Shown piece by piece: positions 23,201-33,578 of a DNA stretch of 64,000 bases. The notes below the pieces were generated by a model. That model saw only the letters and a list, made by a program, of their open reading frames with translations. It searched no databases and had not been told where the DNA came from. The translations under genes were made by a program, and so were the position numbers. The stretch comes from Mikania micrantha (lineage: Eukaryota > Streptophyta > Magnoliopsida > Asterales > Asteraceae): positions 19,344,963 through 19,408,962 of the forward strand of contig CM018687.1 in NCBI GenBank assembly GCA_009363875.1. Direction: 5' to 3'. Position 1 is the first letter of the stretch. Each line of letters begins with the position of its first letter.

Positions 23201-26200
23201 GATGCTTGCTAGTATGAACCTTTTGAAAGGCATTGCTTAGATTCAAAACCTCAAACGTGACCCTAGGTTTGCTAAGCACTGGGGAGTTGGTGACACAGAA
23301 TGTATTGTAAAGAAGTATCAATGGTGATTTCAGTCCAGGCAAAGATGTCTGTCGGATAATTATAGACTTTATTCATGTTGTTGACGCCATCTCAATTAGG
23401 TATTGTCATCCATAAAAGGCCTGCTCTCGTCACACCACTAGCACCTGCCTCTTTCGTCACTACCTTGGTCGTTTCCAACGACAACAAAATGTTACCTTCT
23501 CCTGGCATTAGTTCCCTTGTAAATCCCACCTCACTTTCGAGTGTTGCAGTTCTTCAATGGATGAAATTTGCATAACTAACTGCATCAATGTTTTTATACA
23601 TTATAAGCGTTAGCTGTCCAAATACAACCAATAGTGTTGCCAAGTCGATTGGTGCAGATAATTCAATGAGATTCTCAGCAGCATTCTCTTCGTCTATGAT
23701 CACAACATTATAACCCAAATTTCTCATCGCATCACTTGCGGAAGGGAGCAAGTTAGGGGAAAAGTTCACTAATACACTGTAGTACCATGCTGCACACTAA
23801 GGTCCTGATTCAGCATGGTTGAAGTAACGGATTGTTGTGTTCACAATGTGTTTGCAATTCTCTATCTTCATTTCTATCTATGTTTAATATAATCAATGGG
23901 CCGAAGGTAATACTACTTTGAGTCCCTCAGTATTATCCTCTTATGCCTAGTTTTGGTTAGTGTTATGGGTGTGTATATAGCCTTGGTCTACAGTTGATGA
24001 AAGATTTCGAAACACATCTTTGTTCTACATTGTATTATAACTCTACTTATTTTGATTTTTCGGTCGATTGAGACCTATCATTGTAATAGATTTGAATTGA
24101 GTCTATGATACTATTAGTATACCATTTCTTTGACACTATTCAATTGACTGAAAAATGTGGGTATTTGTGGCTCAACAAGTTATCCCTTGATGTTTTATAT
24201 TCAAACATTTTGCCTTTATATTTTGTCACTCGTTGGTTGTTGCTACAAGCCCCACGTGTGCGGTGCGCTCATATAATGTGATATATGTGTCGACCTTTGA
24301 GGGGCAAAAGTAAAATTGCACTAATTTTAACGTTATTTTACTTCATTTTTGTAAAAATAACGTTAAAAGCATTGAATTACTTGGTTAATCAGGCATCATG
24401 AGCCGGAGGTCTCATTGGAAGCAACCTCTCTATTCCTACGGGATAGAGGTAAGACTGTCTACATCTTACCCTCCTCAGACGCTACCTTAGTTTTGCTAAT
24501 GGTGGGATGTATTGAGTACGATGATGATGATGATGGTGTTGGTTGTTGCTACCTTTATTCGTAATAGCATGTGTTGTTGGTAGTTTCTGGTTCATATGTA
24601 TGCTGATAGCAAAACACCATTTATTGTTATGATATGCAGGAAAAATATATATTTTGAAGCATGTTTTGGTGGGTATTGGCATCAACAGTGTGCTTTTGGG
24701 GGGGGGGGGGGGGGGGGGGAGCTGTTTTGGTGGTGCTTTCGGTGCCAACTTTGTGGTTGATGGGGCTTGTTTTGGTGACTGGGTGGCTATTGGTGAAGGG
24801 AGTGGTAATGGGACATGGAGTGGCAGAACTGTTGAGTAGCAGGAGGTAACCCGTTGGTGGCTGTAGGATGGGATTGGTGAAAGGATTTGTTGGGTTTGGT
24901 GGAGTGGTGATATTGGTTCAGGAAGACCATAAAAGATTACAACTTGGTTTACATGTTTTCCAATGTTGCATATACCTGCTCGAAACAGGGTTCGTTTCTC
25001 GCCAAGGCTTCATGCACGTGTGCACCACTCGACTTTGGATAGGTTTTGAGCATCTATGGATTGACCGGATCTGATGCCAATTGATATGTACCAAGTCAAT
25101 AATTAGTGAAGAAGAAAGGAGAATTAGACCAAATCATATCATTCACACCCATGCCATTCTCAGATCCCAGCCTCTTTATAGGCTTACAAGTTACAAGCAA
25201 AAGATAATTTTACAAGGAGAATAGATACACAAGTAAGCTACTAACCCCTACAATCTAGGAATATCGAAGCACAAAAGTAAGTGCAAAAGAACTCAAATAT
25301 GCAGCAACCCGTTTGATTTTGCTTAGTGCGTATGCATGATGCCCAAGGTGACATGTATGTGAGGACCAATAGAAGATGCAACATGTATCATCATATCGCA
25401 ATTGGCATTCACTAGAACATGATATTTCAAACTTTCATGAGAGATTATTATGCCATTCTTTTGGATGAAACTCCCACAACTATAGTTTTTTATATTTCAT
25501 TAAAGTGCTTATACATGGTTCTAACTAATGTTACCATTTTATATATTTAGGCCGAGTCTGAAGTGCAAAGACAATTAACTACTCAGGCATCACGCAGGGT
25601 ATGCTCCTTTTATCTTACCTTGTTTGGATATCTGTAATTTATTCTAGATTTTTCTATTCTAATATTTTTACAATTGTAATAGATAAGAGAGCGTATGAAT
25701 TCACAAATTGAAGGGGGTGCAAGGGAAAAGGTTATTGGAGGTATTGATGGACAAGGTAATTGGATTGTTGGTTTACTATGTATGTACAGTCTTAAATCTT
25801 AACACACTTGTATAGCTTTGTTGGGCTTTTGTGTAAATTTTTAAAAATAGCAGGTACTAAGATGAAGTGATCCAATTTAGTGATCTACTTACCTTCTCTT
25901 CCACCCATACTTGATCTTTGATATAATTAATCACCATAAGTATAATGTTTCTACTAATCTATCAGTTAGTGTGTATTTTGTTTTCTCTGTTCTCTGATCT
26001 CTTTGTATAACTGATTTGCTTATCAAATATAATGCAATCATCTTTCAAGAACATGTAAGAAAACGCTCCTGACAGAATTAACTGTTCTTGATTTGAGAGA
26101 GATCTAATTGTTTATCCTTAATTCTATTTAATAGATGCCTTTTGGGAGAAGTTAAAAATTGCTGCTGCAAAAAAGGTATGGTATTTATTTCAATAATGGT

Positions 26201-28254
26201 CTTGTGATTTCTTTACATTTATAAAGAAGTGTGAAAATTTATATCAAATAGGTTTTTTTTTTTTTTGTGCGCTTTTGTGTTTGATTAAATGACTATATGC
26301 TAGCTGCCAGACTATATTTTACACATAAAAAAAGAAGAGATTTGGGAGCCAGGGTCTTAGCAAGAGCTCTCTATCCCTTGGGATAGAGGTAAGATCTGCC
26401 CTTATCACACCCTCCCTAAAGCCTTCGGATGTTATAAGTGGAATATACTAAGGTTATACTTGCCTACTTGGTACGTTTGTTTGTTAGTTGATAAAATCAG
26501 TTTTCTTTGACAAAATAGTTTGGTTTTTATGTGAAGACATGATCTATTCTAGAAGCTTAAGAAAAATATGTTAGAAAACATAGAATAAATTTGGCAATTG
26601 TATTTGATTGTGAATTATGAGCATTTACTTATAATCTTTTGTTGTTTTACATTTTTGCCCCTTGGCAATGTTGGGATCGTGGTGTCTTCATGGCATTGGG
26701 CAGCCAGCCTTTTTTCTTGTGACTGAATCCATGGCAAGCTGCCATATTTTAGATTTCTTGTTCCCAAAGTTGTTTACCCTAATGGAAATGTTAAATATAG
26801 ACCATAGCTACCGAAATCGCCAGGGATGCCACGAATTGTGTATTGGATCGCGGTGTACCGGATCGCAATTCACTAGCGACTCAAGTCGCCCCGGTACGGC
26901 GATTCGGTTCATTAGTGGTACAGCGACGATTCACGTTTTGGATTCGATTTGTGAGATGAAGACTTACCTTTAATTGCGAGGAAGAAAGTGATAGAGTGGC
27001 ATGAGGATCGTCAGAGGATGAAAGTGACTGTTGTTTTGGCGTTGAAAACAGACGACGACTTTTTAGGGTTTTAGGGTGAAGACGAGTAGACGATGACAGA
27101 ACACTTTAACGTGGCTTAAGGTTTCTTATATTCACATGTTAAACCCTAGACTTATAATGATTTTAAAACTTGCCTTTATTAAAGTTAATTATTTTAAACT
27201 TATCGTTATTAAACCTTAGAGTTATAATCTGGACAAGAACTTACCCTAAACTTTATTTGATTGATTTAATTGTTTTATCTAATTTTGACTATGAAATCTT
27301 ATATTTTATTTTAAGATTTTTTGGTACATAGCACTTGCTATTAATGGTACATCATACCGGTTCGTACATAAATGGGCCTACCCCCTTTGTACCAAATACA
27401 CTAAATCTAGCGAATCGCGTACCTTTTCCGCGTACCCTATCCGCATACCCGTACCGGAGCGTACCACAATTTAGGTAACTATCATATAGATGATAGGCTA
27501 TTGTAATACTTTGAAGCACCTGAGTAATAAAACAAAAACCCTAGATGTTGCATGTGGATGTAGGTCATCTTGATCGAACCACGTAAACCCTTTTGTCTCA
27601 TGTTCGTGTACTTTTCCACATTTGAGAGTGTTTGCTTAACTCAAATATATAATAGGCAAATCATAGACAGGGCTGTAATCGACCCAAGCTAGGCCTGGCT
27701 CGAGTTTGAGAATTTTCCAGCGGGGTCGAAATTTTTTTCAAGCCAAAAATTCGAGCTTGAGCTCGTAACCAGCACAAGAAATTTTTTTTCCTAAGAAGAG
27801 TAAAAACTAATAGGAGTTTGACATATACATACATAGGGGGAAGATCAAATATGAGATTTTTTTCCTAAGAAGAGTAAGAACTAATAAGAATTTGACATGT
27901 GTTATGATAATTTAGGTAAAACATCTTATTTTTGTACTAGATTTTTATTTTTTTGTACTAGATTTTTTTTTGTTCAGTATTTTTTTTGTACTAGATTTTT
28001 GTGTTTTTTGTACTGTTTTTTTGTTTTTTGTACTGAATTTCTTTTTTTCTTTTTTTTTGTATAGGATTCATTTTTGTGCTAGATTTTGTTTTTTTACTAG
28101 ATTTTTGTTTTTATATTTTTAGCATGCCACTTATCAAACTCCTATTGGTTCTTACTCTTAGGCAAAAATCTTTTAGTGGATTCTACCCCTATATATTATA
28201 TGTAAATGTGTGTGTGTATATATATGTATATTTATATATATATTTAATATAATA

Positions 28255-28288
<34 letters not shown>

Positions 28289-30550
28289 GGGAAGGGTTCA
28301 ATTGTTAGGAGACGGTTCCAATACAAAGGGGATTTTCAGTAAGAAGGATAAGAAGGATTTTGAGCCTTTGATCAAATTAATCAATGGTTGACATCTTGTG
28401 GTCCCCACTTTTCCCTAAAAACCTGCGTGAATTAAAACTGAAAGGGCAAAAAAGGTATAAACAACCTCTAGTTGACTTTCGAATGAGTAAATCAAGTTCC
28501 ACCATTTTTTTTAAAATCAAATAACTTTTAAATACTTAATTATTTTTTTAAAAAAATTACACCATAAAATTAAGAATTTTATTGTCTTTAATCTGAGTAT
28601 GATATTGCTATAGTATTTTTCGATTTTTTTACATGGTCCGTGATTTGTAAGTTTGGTCCGTGATTTTTAAGTCTGGTCCGTGATTATTGGTCTGTAATTA
28701 TGAATTTTGTTATTGATTATGTATTTAAAATGACGGTCCGTGATTTTTATATAACACGGTCTTTGATTATCTGGTACGTGATTTATACAGTTTGTCTTTG
28801 ATTATGAGTGTTAAATTACGGTCCGTATTATTGATCCGTGATTTTATCTAGGTAATTCCTTGATTTTCGGTGTCAAGTGACGGTCTGTGATTTCATATTG
28901 CATGATTTTACATTTGGTCCGTAATTATCCAATATCACGGTTTGTAATTTGTATAATGTGGTATGTGATTTTTTGTGACGATTATACCCTTTCCCTAGAT
29001 GACACATGTCACGTTCTGGTTCCTTCCTACGCTTAGTACCGTTTAACCCCTTTGTACATTAACCGACCCCTCAATTGTTAACCCTTCCTTATTGCGATAA
29101 CCGAATAACTGCATTTTATTACTTTGGGGCCACATTAAAGTAAATCTAAAGGTGTAGGTTTGTTCTTTTTTAATTAATGTAAATGGGGCCCACATTAATT
29201 AAAAAAGAAGAAAAAACTTACACCTTTATATTAACTTTAATATGGGTCCCAAAGTAATAAGATGTATTTATTCAGTTATCGCAATAAGGGTTAACAATTG
29301 ATCATTCCCCTATATATATATGTGTGTGTGTGTGTATTATAAATCGAGCCAAGCCAATGAGTTGAGCCATGAGCTAAGCCAACCTTGGCTCATGTTCGGC
29401 TCGTTTTAAACGAGTTTTTTTTAGCCGAACTGTTTTCGAGTAAGCCGTGAGCTTTTGTAACAACCCTAGTCATAGAAGTAAAACGGGGTGCTAAGGATGC
29501 AAGGTTGGTTGAATGTAAAAACAAAAGGAAGTGAGTTAGACTAAAAAAGAACCAACTTGGACAAAAAGAAACGAAGTGGCTTAGACAAATCTTTTTTGTC
29601 GATAACCTCATATATTCAAGTGCAAATTTCATTGTCTTGGTCTTTATTTATGCATTGTTACAACTTTATAGTAACTGTAGTTAAAAGCTTTATATTCAAG
29701 CAGGGTGGATTTTTCCTTAAAAAAGATTTTTTTTTTCCTATCTTCATTTTCTGCGTATTTTCTCTCTTTAAAAGATCAACTTCTGCCTGCATAACTGAGA
29801 AGACAAAATACCTACTTGATAGTAATTGTAGTTAAAAGTTTTATATTCAAGCAGGGTGCTCATGAGGTTTTGATGGCTTTTAGGTTAAATCATAAGCCAA
29901 ACCTAAGCATGAACACCCCTAAGCATAGCAGCCTTGTCAACATGACAGGGGTTTTCTTGATATTTTTAATCTCTTCATGCAGAAAATGACCAGGCTTTAA
30001 GGTTTTCTTATTATTTTCCTTATCATATTCCTATAAAAAAATAAAAAATAAAATACTTTACAGCGATCTTGTTCACATTTTGAGAGGTAGGCAATATCAG
30101 CTACTTTGGTGACAGGTTAAATTGGGTCATTTTAGTACACATCTGGCTGGATTGTTCCGCGCTTTGGTCTTTTTATAGAACTTCTTGTAAATTTCTCATG
30201 CTCATGATTACAAGACAATATTAGTACAATTATAATATAACGCTTGTATAATATAGACCTGTTTTGCAACCATTATCCTGCATATTTATGTGGGTATTGC
30301 TAATCACCAAAACAAGTGTGTGTCTGACCATGTCTGCTTATACCACAGGTTGGTAATGCTGATGCAGAAGGGTTTGTGAAGGCTTTTCAACATGTTTACA
30401 GGAAACTTGTGTGTACCCGTCTAGTATTATCAACCTTGTATATCTGTTTTGCGTTATAAAGTATCATCCTCACCGTCGATGATCTATTATTTGCAGGTGT
30501 TTGAGGAGCTATCTCTAACTGCTGCTCGACGTTTTGTTAATTCGTCATAA
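17224..30550 (+). CDS. small conserved-looking host gene, six coding exons (113 aa)
   Basis: Coding exons 17224-17289, 25551-25598, 25683-25755, 26135-26175, 30349-30408 and 30497-30550 join in frame through GT-AG introns of 8261, 84, 379, 4173 and 88 bp. The protein starts MDELEFQRVLHLFPVVRARD and ends RRFVNSS. It has a hydrophobic N-terminal helix motif, a polar Gln/Arg-rich middle, then DAFWEKLKIAAAKKVG and a Phe/Leu-rich C-terminal helix. It is predicted soluble, without a signal peptide or membrane segment. I do not recognise the family and give no function. Support is the exact phase agreement at every junction, including a split Asp codon between exons three and four, and acceptors such as TTTGCAG. 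The large introns hold transposons. Confidence 0.72.
17641..17966 (-). repeat. 3' LTR (minus-strand copia)
   Basis: 326-bp copy matching 22356-22682 at about 94-95 percent by eye. Shared landmarks include TTGATTCTTGAATTATTTAG and CTTAATTATTAATTTGC. Confidence 0.9.
17992..21067 (-). pseudogene. copia pol, minus strand, broken
   Basis: Reading leftward: pre-integrase (LWHARLGHLNFDSM, CDSCLLGKQ); integrase core with D-D-E residues in YADVCGP, RTDNGGEF and NGVVERRNR; reverse transcriptase (LKWVFKVK, VHHLDVKSAFLHGD, LYGLRQAPRAWN, YVDDMIV); RNase H (GFSDSSHMVD, SCEAEFMAA, HINTRYHFIRE). Frames change near 20135 and 19960, a TAA-type stop lies at about 19591-19593, and TGA 18571-18573 separates RT from RNase H. 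That last stop sits where an Arg is expected, consistent with CGA to TGA. A Ser/Pro-rich linker (19594-19956) lies between integrase and RT. Confidence 0.9.
21030..22241 (-). pseudogene. copia gag and protease start, minus strand, broken
   Basis: Starts MATVPVNQVVPHRENTNL at 22241, with a UBN2/gag-type region containing NYTIWGVKIKAIF. One in-frame stop lies at about 22041-22043, and the frame then continues through an RG-rich box (GRGRGRGHWNGQG) and a zinc knuckle CFHCDAFGHYSSEC. At the end is the protease motif FLDNGASNHMTG; the usual catalytic triplet is D-T/S-G, so the Asn in the middle is unusual. The frame shifts into the pol segment near 21050. Confidence 0.85.
22338..22353 (-). other. 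primer binding site (minus-strand copia)
   Basis: On the minus strand this reads TGGTATCAGAGCAAGG, complementary to initiator tRNA-Met, two bases from the LTR end. Confidence 0.88.
22356..22682 (-). repeat. 5' LTR (minus-strand copia)
   Basis: 327-bp partner of 17641-17966; element-orientation ends are TTGGGTTAATC and GGACATCA. Confidence 0.9.
22683..24394. other. intron sequence with possible minus-strand coding remnant
   Basis: On the minus strand two open stretches (23554-23769 and 23148-23342), and shorter ones down to about 22985, read like protein: for example NVVIIDEENAAENLIELSAP and SKPRVTFEVLNLSNAFQ. They are broken by stops and I do not recognise the family. It could be a decayed gene fragment or chance. 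A (TTA)n run lies at 22849-22881. Confidence 0.3.
22849..22881. repeat. (TTA)n microsatellite
   Basis: About ten ATT/TTA units with one interruption. Confidence 0.9.
24395..24545 (+). mobile_element. SINE-like 3' tail
   Basis: Contains GGAGGTCTCATTGGAAGCA, a stem-loop-like block TATTCCTACGGGATAGAGGTAAG, then CTACATCTTACCCTCCTCAGAC and a short trinucleotide tail (GATGATGATG). This layout matches the 3' half of tRNA-derived plant SINEs (AU/TS type), recognised by pattern. The 5' polymerase III boxes are not clear. Confidence 0.5.
24698..24719 (+). repeat. homopolymer of 22 G
   Basis: Twenty-two consecutive G residues, followed by further G-rich sequence to about 24910. The frames across it are low-complexity and are not called as genes. 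Confidence 0.95.
25083..25330 (-). mobile_element. possible decayed LTR with primer-site-like edge
   Basis: CCGGATCTGATGCCAATTGATATGTACC at 25067-25092 resembles, on the minus strand, a copia LTR end followed by a mutated tRNA-Met primer site (TGGCATCAGATC for TGGTATCAGAGC). Sequence to the right looks LTR-like, but no partner copy is in the window. Confidence 0.4.
26340..26460 (+). mobile_element. SINE-like 3' tail, second copy
   Basis: CTCTCTATCCCTTGGGATAGAGGTAAGATCTGC and CACACCCTCCCTAAAG repeat the stem-loop and tail layout of 24395-24545. It is in the intron after the DAFWEKL exon. Confidence 0.5.
26803..27483. mobile_element. non-autonomous hAT-like element
   Basis: Ends CATAGCTACC and GGTAACTATC form an imperfect inverted repeat. 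Flanks ATATAGAC (26795-26802) and ATATAGAT (27484-27491) match at seven of eight positions, as expected for an aged 8-bp hAT duplication. Subterminal GTACCGG/CCGGTAC and GGATCGC motifs recur near both ends. No transposase is present. Confidence 0.5.
28635..28985 (+). repeat. irregular minisatellite GGTCCGTGATTTT
   Basis: Variants of (C)GGTCCGTGATT(T/A)T recur more than a dozen times at irregular spacing, for example around 28635, 28655, 28676, 28733, 28820 and 28915. There are no open frames. It lies in a larger unit starting near 28289 with GGGAAGGGTTCAATTGTTAG, an end motif shared with the window's palindromic MITEs. Confidence 0.7.
29066..29310. mobile_element. palindromic foldback MITE (family B), copy 1
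   Basis: Two near-complementary arms: TTGCGATAACCGAATAACT on the left pairs with AGTTATCGCAATAAGG-like sequence on the right, and TACTTTGGGGCCACATTAAAG pairs with CTTTAATATGGGTCCCAAAGTA. It ends in ATTCCCC before a (TA)n tract. Related copies are at 49109-49375 and 50190-50428. Confidence 0.75.
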
Positions 30551-31084
30551 GATTTGACATCATATCTTTGTTTAGTTTTCTCACGTCTCTTTCATGGTTA
30601 TGTATAAAACTTGATATTTATCATACCATCTGAGCTTTGATTAATTAAGCTAGAGGTGTTTAACGAATCGATTTTCGATTACATGAATCAATCGAATCGA
30701 ATTACTCGAATTTTGATTTTTAAACCTGGATTCTTTTCAAGTAAAAATAGATTTGAGCAATTTGATTTGAATTCATGTCTCATGGAAATTAGGTTTTTAA
30801 AATTTGAATTCGAATCAATTTTGACTGGGTTCAATTTGAATTTACCTAATTAAGTACTTTTAATTTATATTAAAACAATTAAAAAAATCAACTGTTTTCA
30901 TTAAAAAATAGAAATACATAAAATTAACAAATCATCAAAATATCAAAATAACCATTATTATAAATGCAACATTCATGCAAGTATCAAAACATGAAAATTT
31001 AAAAATAAAATGGCAATAAATTTTAAGTGAAACGTCTAAATTATAAGCTAATCTAATTTTTTTAATGAAAACAAGTTATATAAT
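30551..31084. other. 3' flank of host gene, AT-rich
   Basis: Probable 3' untranslated and downstream sequence. From about 30650 a GAATCGATT/CGAATTCGA-rich block starts with TAGAGGTGTTTAACGAATCG, resembling the left end of a small hAT MITE; no right end was found. Confidence 0.4.
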
Positions 31085-33573
31085 ATGCATACTACGTTAA
31101 TATGTTCTTTACAACAGCCTAATTACTTTCATTAGGATTTTGCTAGTATCTACTTGTTATACTTAAAGCAAATGATGCATCAGGTCTAGTACCATATATA
31201 ATTGAACCAATTGCAGAAGCATATGTAACTCTTTCCATTTTCTTCTTCATATCATTTGTTATAAGAGATTGGCTACTATTGAGTATTGTAGCATGTGTCA
31301 TGGGTAAGGTTCCATTGTTGGAATGTTGCATTCAGAAACGTTTAAGAGCTTTATCAATGTATGTACTTTGACTTAACCCAATGAGTCGTTTACATCTATC
31401 TCTATAGATCTTTATTCCTAGAATATAAGTGGCATTGCCGAGATTTTTCATTGCGAAACATTTACCTAACCAAGATTTTACATCTTTTAGCATAGGTATG
31501 CTATTTACAATGATTAGTATGTCATCCACATACAGGATCGGAAAAGTAACACAAGGTTCGTCTTCGTTCTTGATAAAACCAAACTCTTTGATTTTTCTGA
31601 TCAAAATGAATGTTCCAACTTCGAGATGCTTGTTTTAGTCCATAAATGGATCTATTCAACTTACAAACCTTATTAGAATTCTTTGGATCTTCCAAACCTT
31701 TAGGTTGCATCATATAGACATCTATGGTAAGATGTCCATTTAGAAATGTGGTTTTAACATCCATTTGCCACATTTCATAGTCATAATATGCAGCTATGGC
31801 TAGTAAGATCCTATTTGACTTAAGCATGGCTACTGGTGAAAATGTTTCTTCAAAATCAACATCTTGAGTTTGTGTGAAGCCTTTTGCTACTAGCCTAGTT
31901 TTGTAGGTTTGTACATTTCCATCCATGTCATTCTTCCTTTTGAAAATCCATTTACATCCTACAGTTTGACACTCGGGAGTAAGTTCAACCAAGTCCTACA
32001 CATGGTTGTCATACATGGATTGCATCTTTGCGTTCATTTCATCCAGCCATTTAGTGGATTTTGAATCCATAATGACATCTTTATAAGAAGTAGTTTCAGC
32101 TTGATCAATAACCAAGCTGTCGACATTTTCATCAAGTCCAATATATCTATCAGGCTCATGTCGATCCCTAGTGCTTCTACGGATGGTTGGAGTTCTATCC
32201 ATCTCTTGAGTCCTTTCATATTCAAGTTCAACATCATTGTGTTGTCCGAATGTTCCAGCTAGTGTTTCGGTTATTTGAGATTCACAGATTTCCTCTAAAT
32301 CCACATGATTTTCTCCAATCCCTCTAACTAAAAGTTCCTTTTCCAAAAGGTAGCGCTCCTCTTAATGAAAACACAATTTTCAGTGGGATTGTAGAAATAA
32401 TAACCAATCGTCTTAGGGTATCCGACGAAAACAACTTTATCGCCTAGAGGATCTAGTTTGTCTTGAGATTCTCGTGTAACATACACGTTACATCCCTATA
32501 CCTTAAGATAAGACACTTTGGGTTTATTCCAATGCCATATCTCATATGGTGTCTTTTCAACTTTCTTTGTTGGAGCTAAGTTAACAATTCGTGCAGCGGT
32601 TTCAAGAGCAAAACTCCAAAAGGAGTGTTGTAAGTTTGTACGAAACATCATTGATCGAACATATATAATAAAGTTCGATTTTTCTTTTCAGATACACCGT
32701 TTAATAATGGTGTTCCAGATGGAGTGAGTTGTGAAAAATTCCACAATTCGTTAAATGTTTATTAAATTCTTGACTAAGATATTCACTTCCTTGATCAGAT
32801 TGAAGTATCTTAATCGTTTTACCCAACTGGTTTTATACTTCGTTTTGGTATCACTTGAACATTTCAAACGTTTCATGTTTATGCTTCATGAGATAAACAT
32901 GACCATATCTACTGAAATCATCAGTAAATACAACAAAGTTCTTCTCTCCATTTCTAGCAGTGGTTCTGAATGGATCACATACATCTGAATGTATGATTTT
33001 AAACAGATCCTTGGCCTTTTGACTATTCCTTTAAAGGGCTGCTTATTCAACTTTCCACTTAAACATGATTCGCATTCATCAAATGATTTCGAACCCGTTA
33101 AATCTAATATTCCTGAGGTTTGGAGTTTCTTAATGCGATTCTTGTTAATGTGTCCAAGCCGGCAATGCCATAATTATGTATCATTGAAATCCAATTTCAT
33201 ACATTTATTGGAGATATTGTGTATTTCGTTATTTCTATGGACATCTATCTCATAGATTCCATTATGTGTCTTTGCATCAAAATAAAACACACCATTCAAA
33301 TATGCAAAAAATAAATAAATAACCGTTGTCATCAAAAGCATACTTAAAACCATGTTCACGCAAAGCAGAAACTGAAACAATGTTTCTAGTCAAACAAGGA
33401 ATGAAACAAACATTGTTCAAAACAAGTTCTAAACCATTTGGAAATAAAAGAACATATTCTCCTACTGTCTTGACTGCAACCTTTTGTCCATTTCTCACAT
33501 GGAGTTCAAGGTCACCTGTTTTCATCTTCTTAACCTTCTTTAGTCCCTGCAAATCATTACATATGTGAGAACC
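31085..33573 (-). pseudogene. copia pol remnant, minus strand
   Basis: Reading leftward from the solo LTR: end of protease, the pre-integrase segment (HVRNGQKVAVKTVGEY), an integrase region with many stops, a linker (31996-32346, RRSTRDRHEPDRYIG), and reverse transcriptase with CKWIFKRKNDMDGN, MWQMDVKTTFLNG, IYGLKQASRSWN, YVDDILII and YILGIKIYRD. Frames shift near 31560 and 31332. Homology fades after 31140, before RNase H, where an expected Trp codon reads TAG. It is non-functional. Confidence 0.85.
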
Positions 33574-33578
33574 ACATC

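Larger units (their letters stand above)
27668..29468. mobile_element. non-autonomous hAT-like element with nested insertions
   Basis: The left end AGGGCTGTAATCGACCC and the reverse complement of the right end (AGGGTTGTTACAAAAGCTC) resemble each other. Flanks ATCATAGA (27660-27667) and GTCATAGA (29469-29476) match at seven of eight. GAGCTTGAGCTCG and GGCTCGTTTTAAACGAG motifs are subterminal. It contains a minisatellite (28635-28985) and a palindromic MITE (29066-29310), so it is a nest. Confidence 0.42.

Noticed and set aside
24482..24849. Glycine- or proline-rich ORFs around the G tract
   Set aside because: They arise from the poly-G and trinucleotide repeats and have no independent support.
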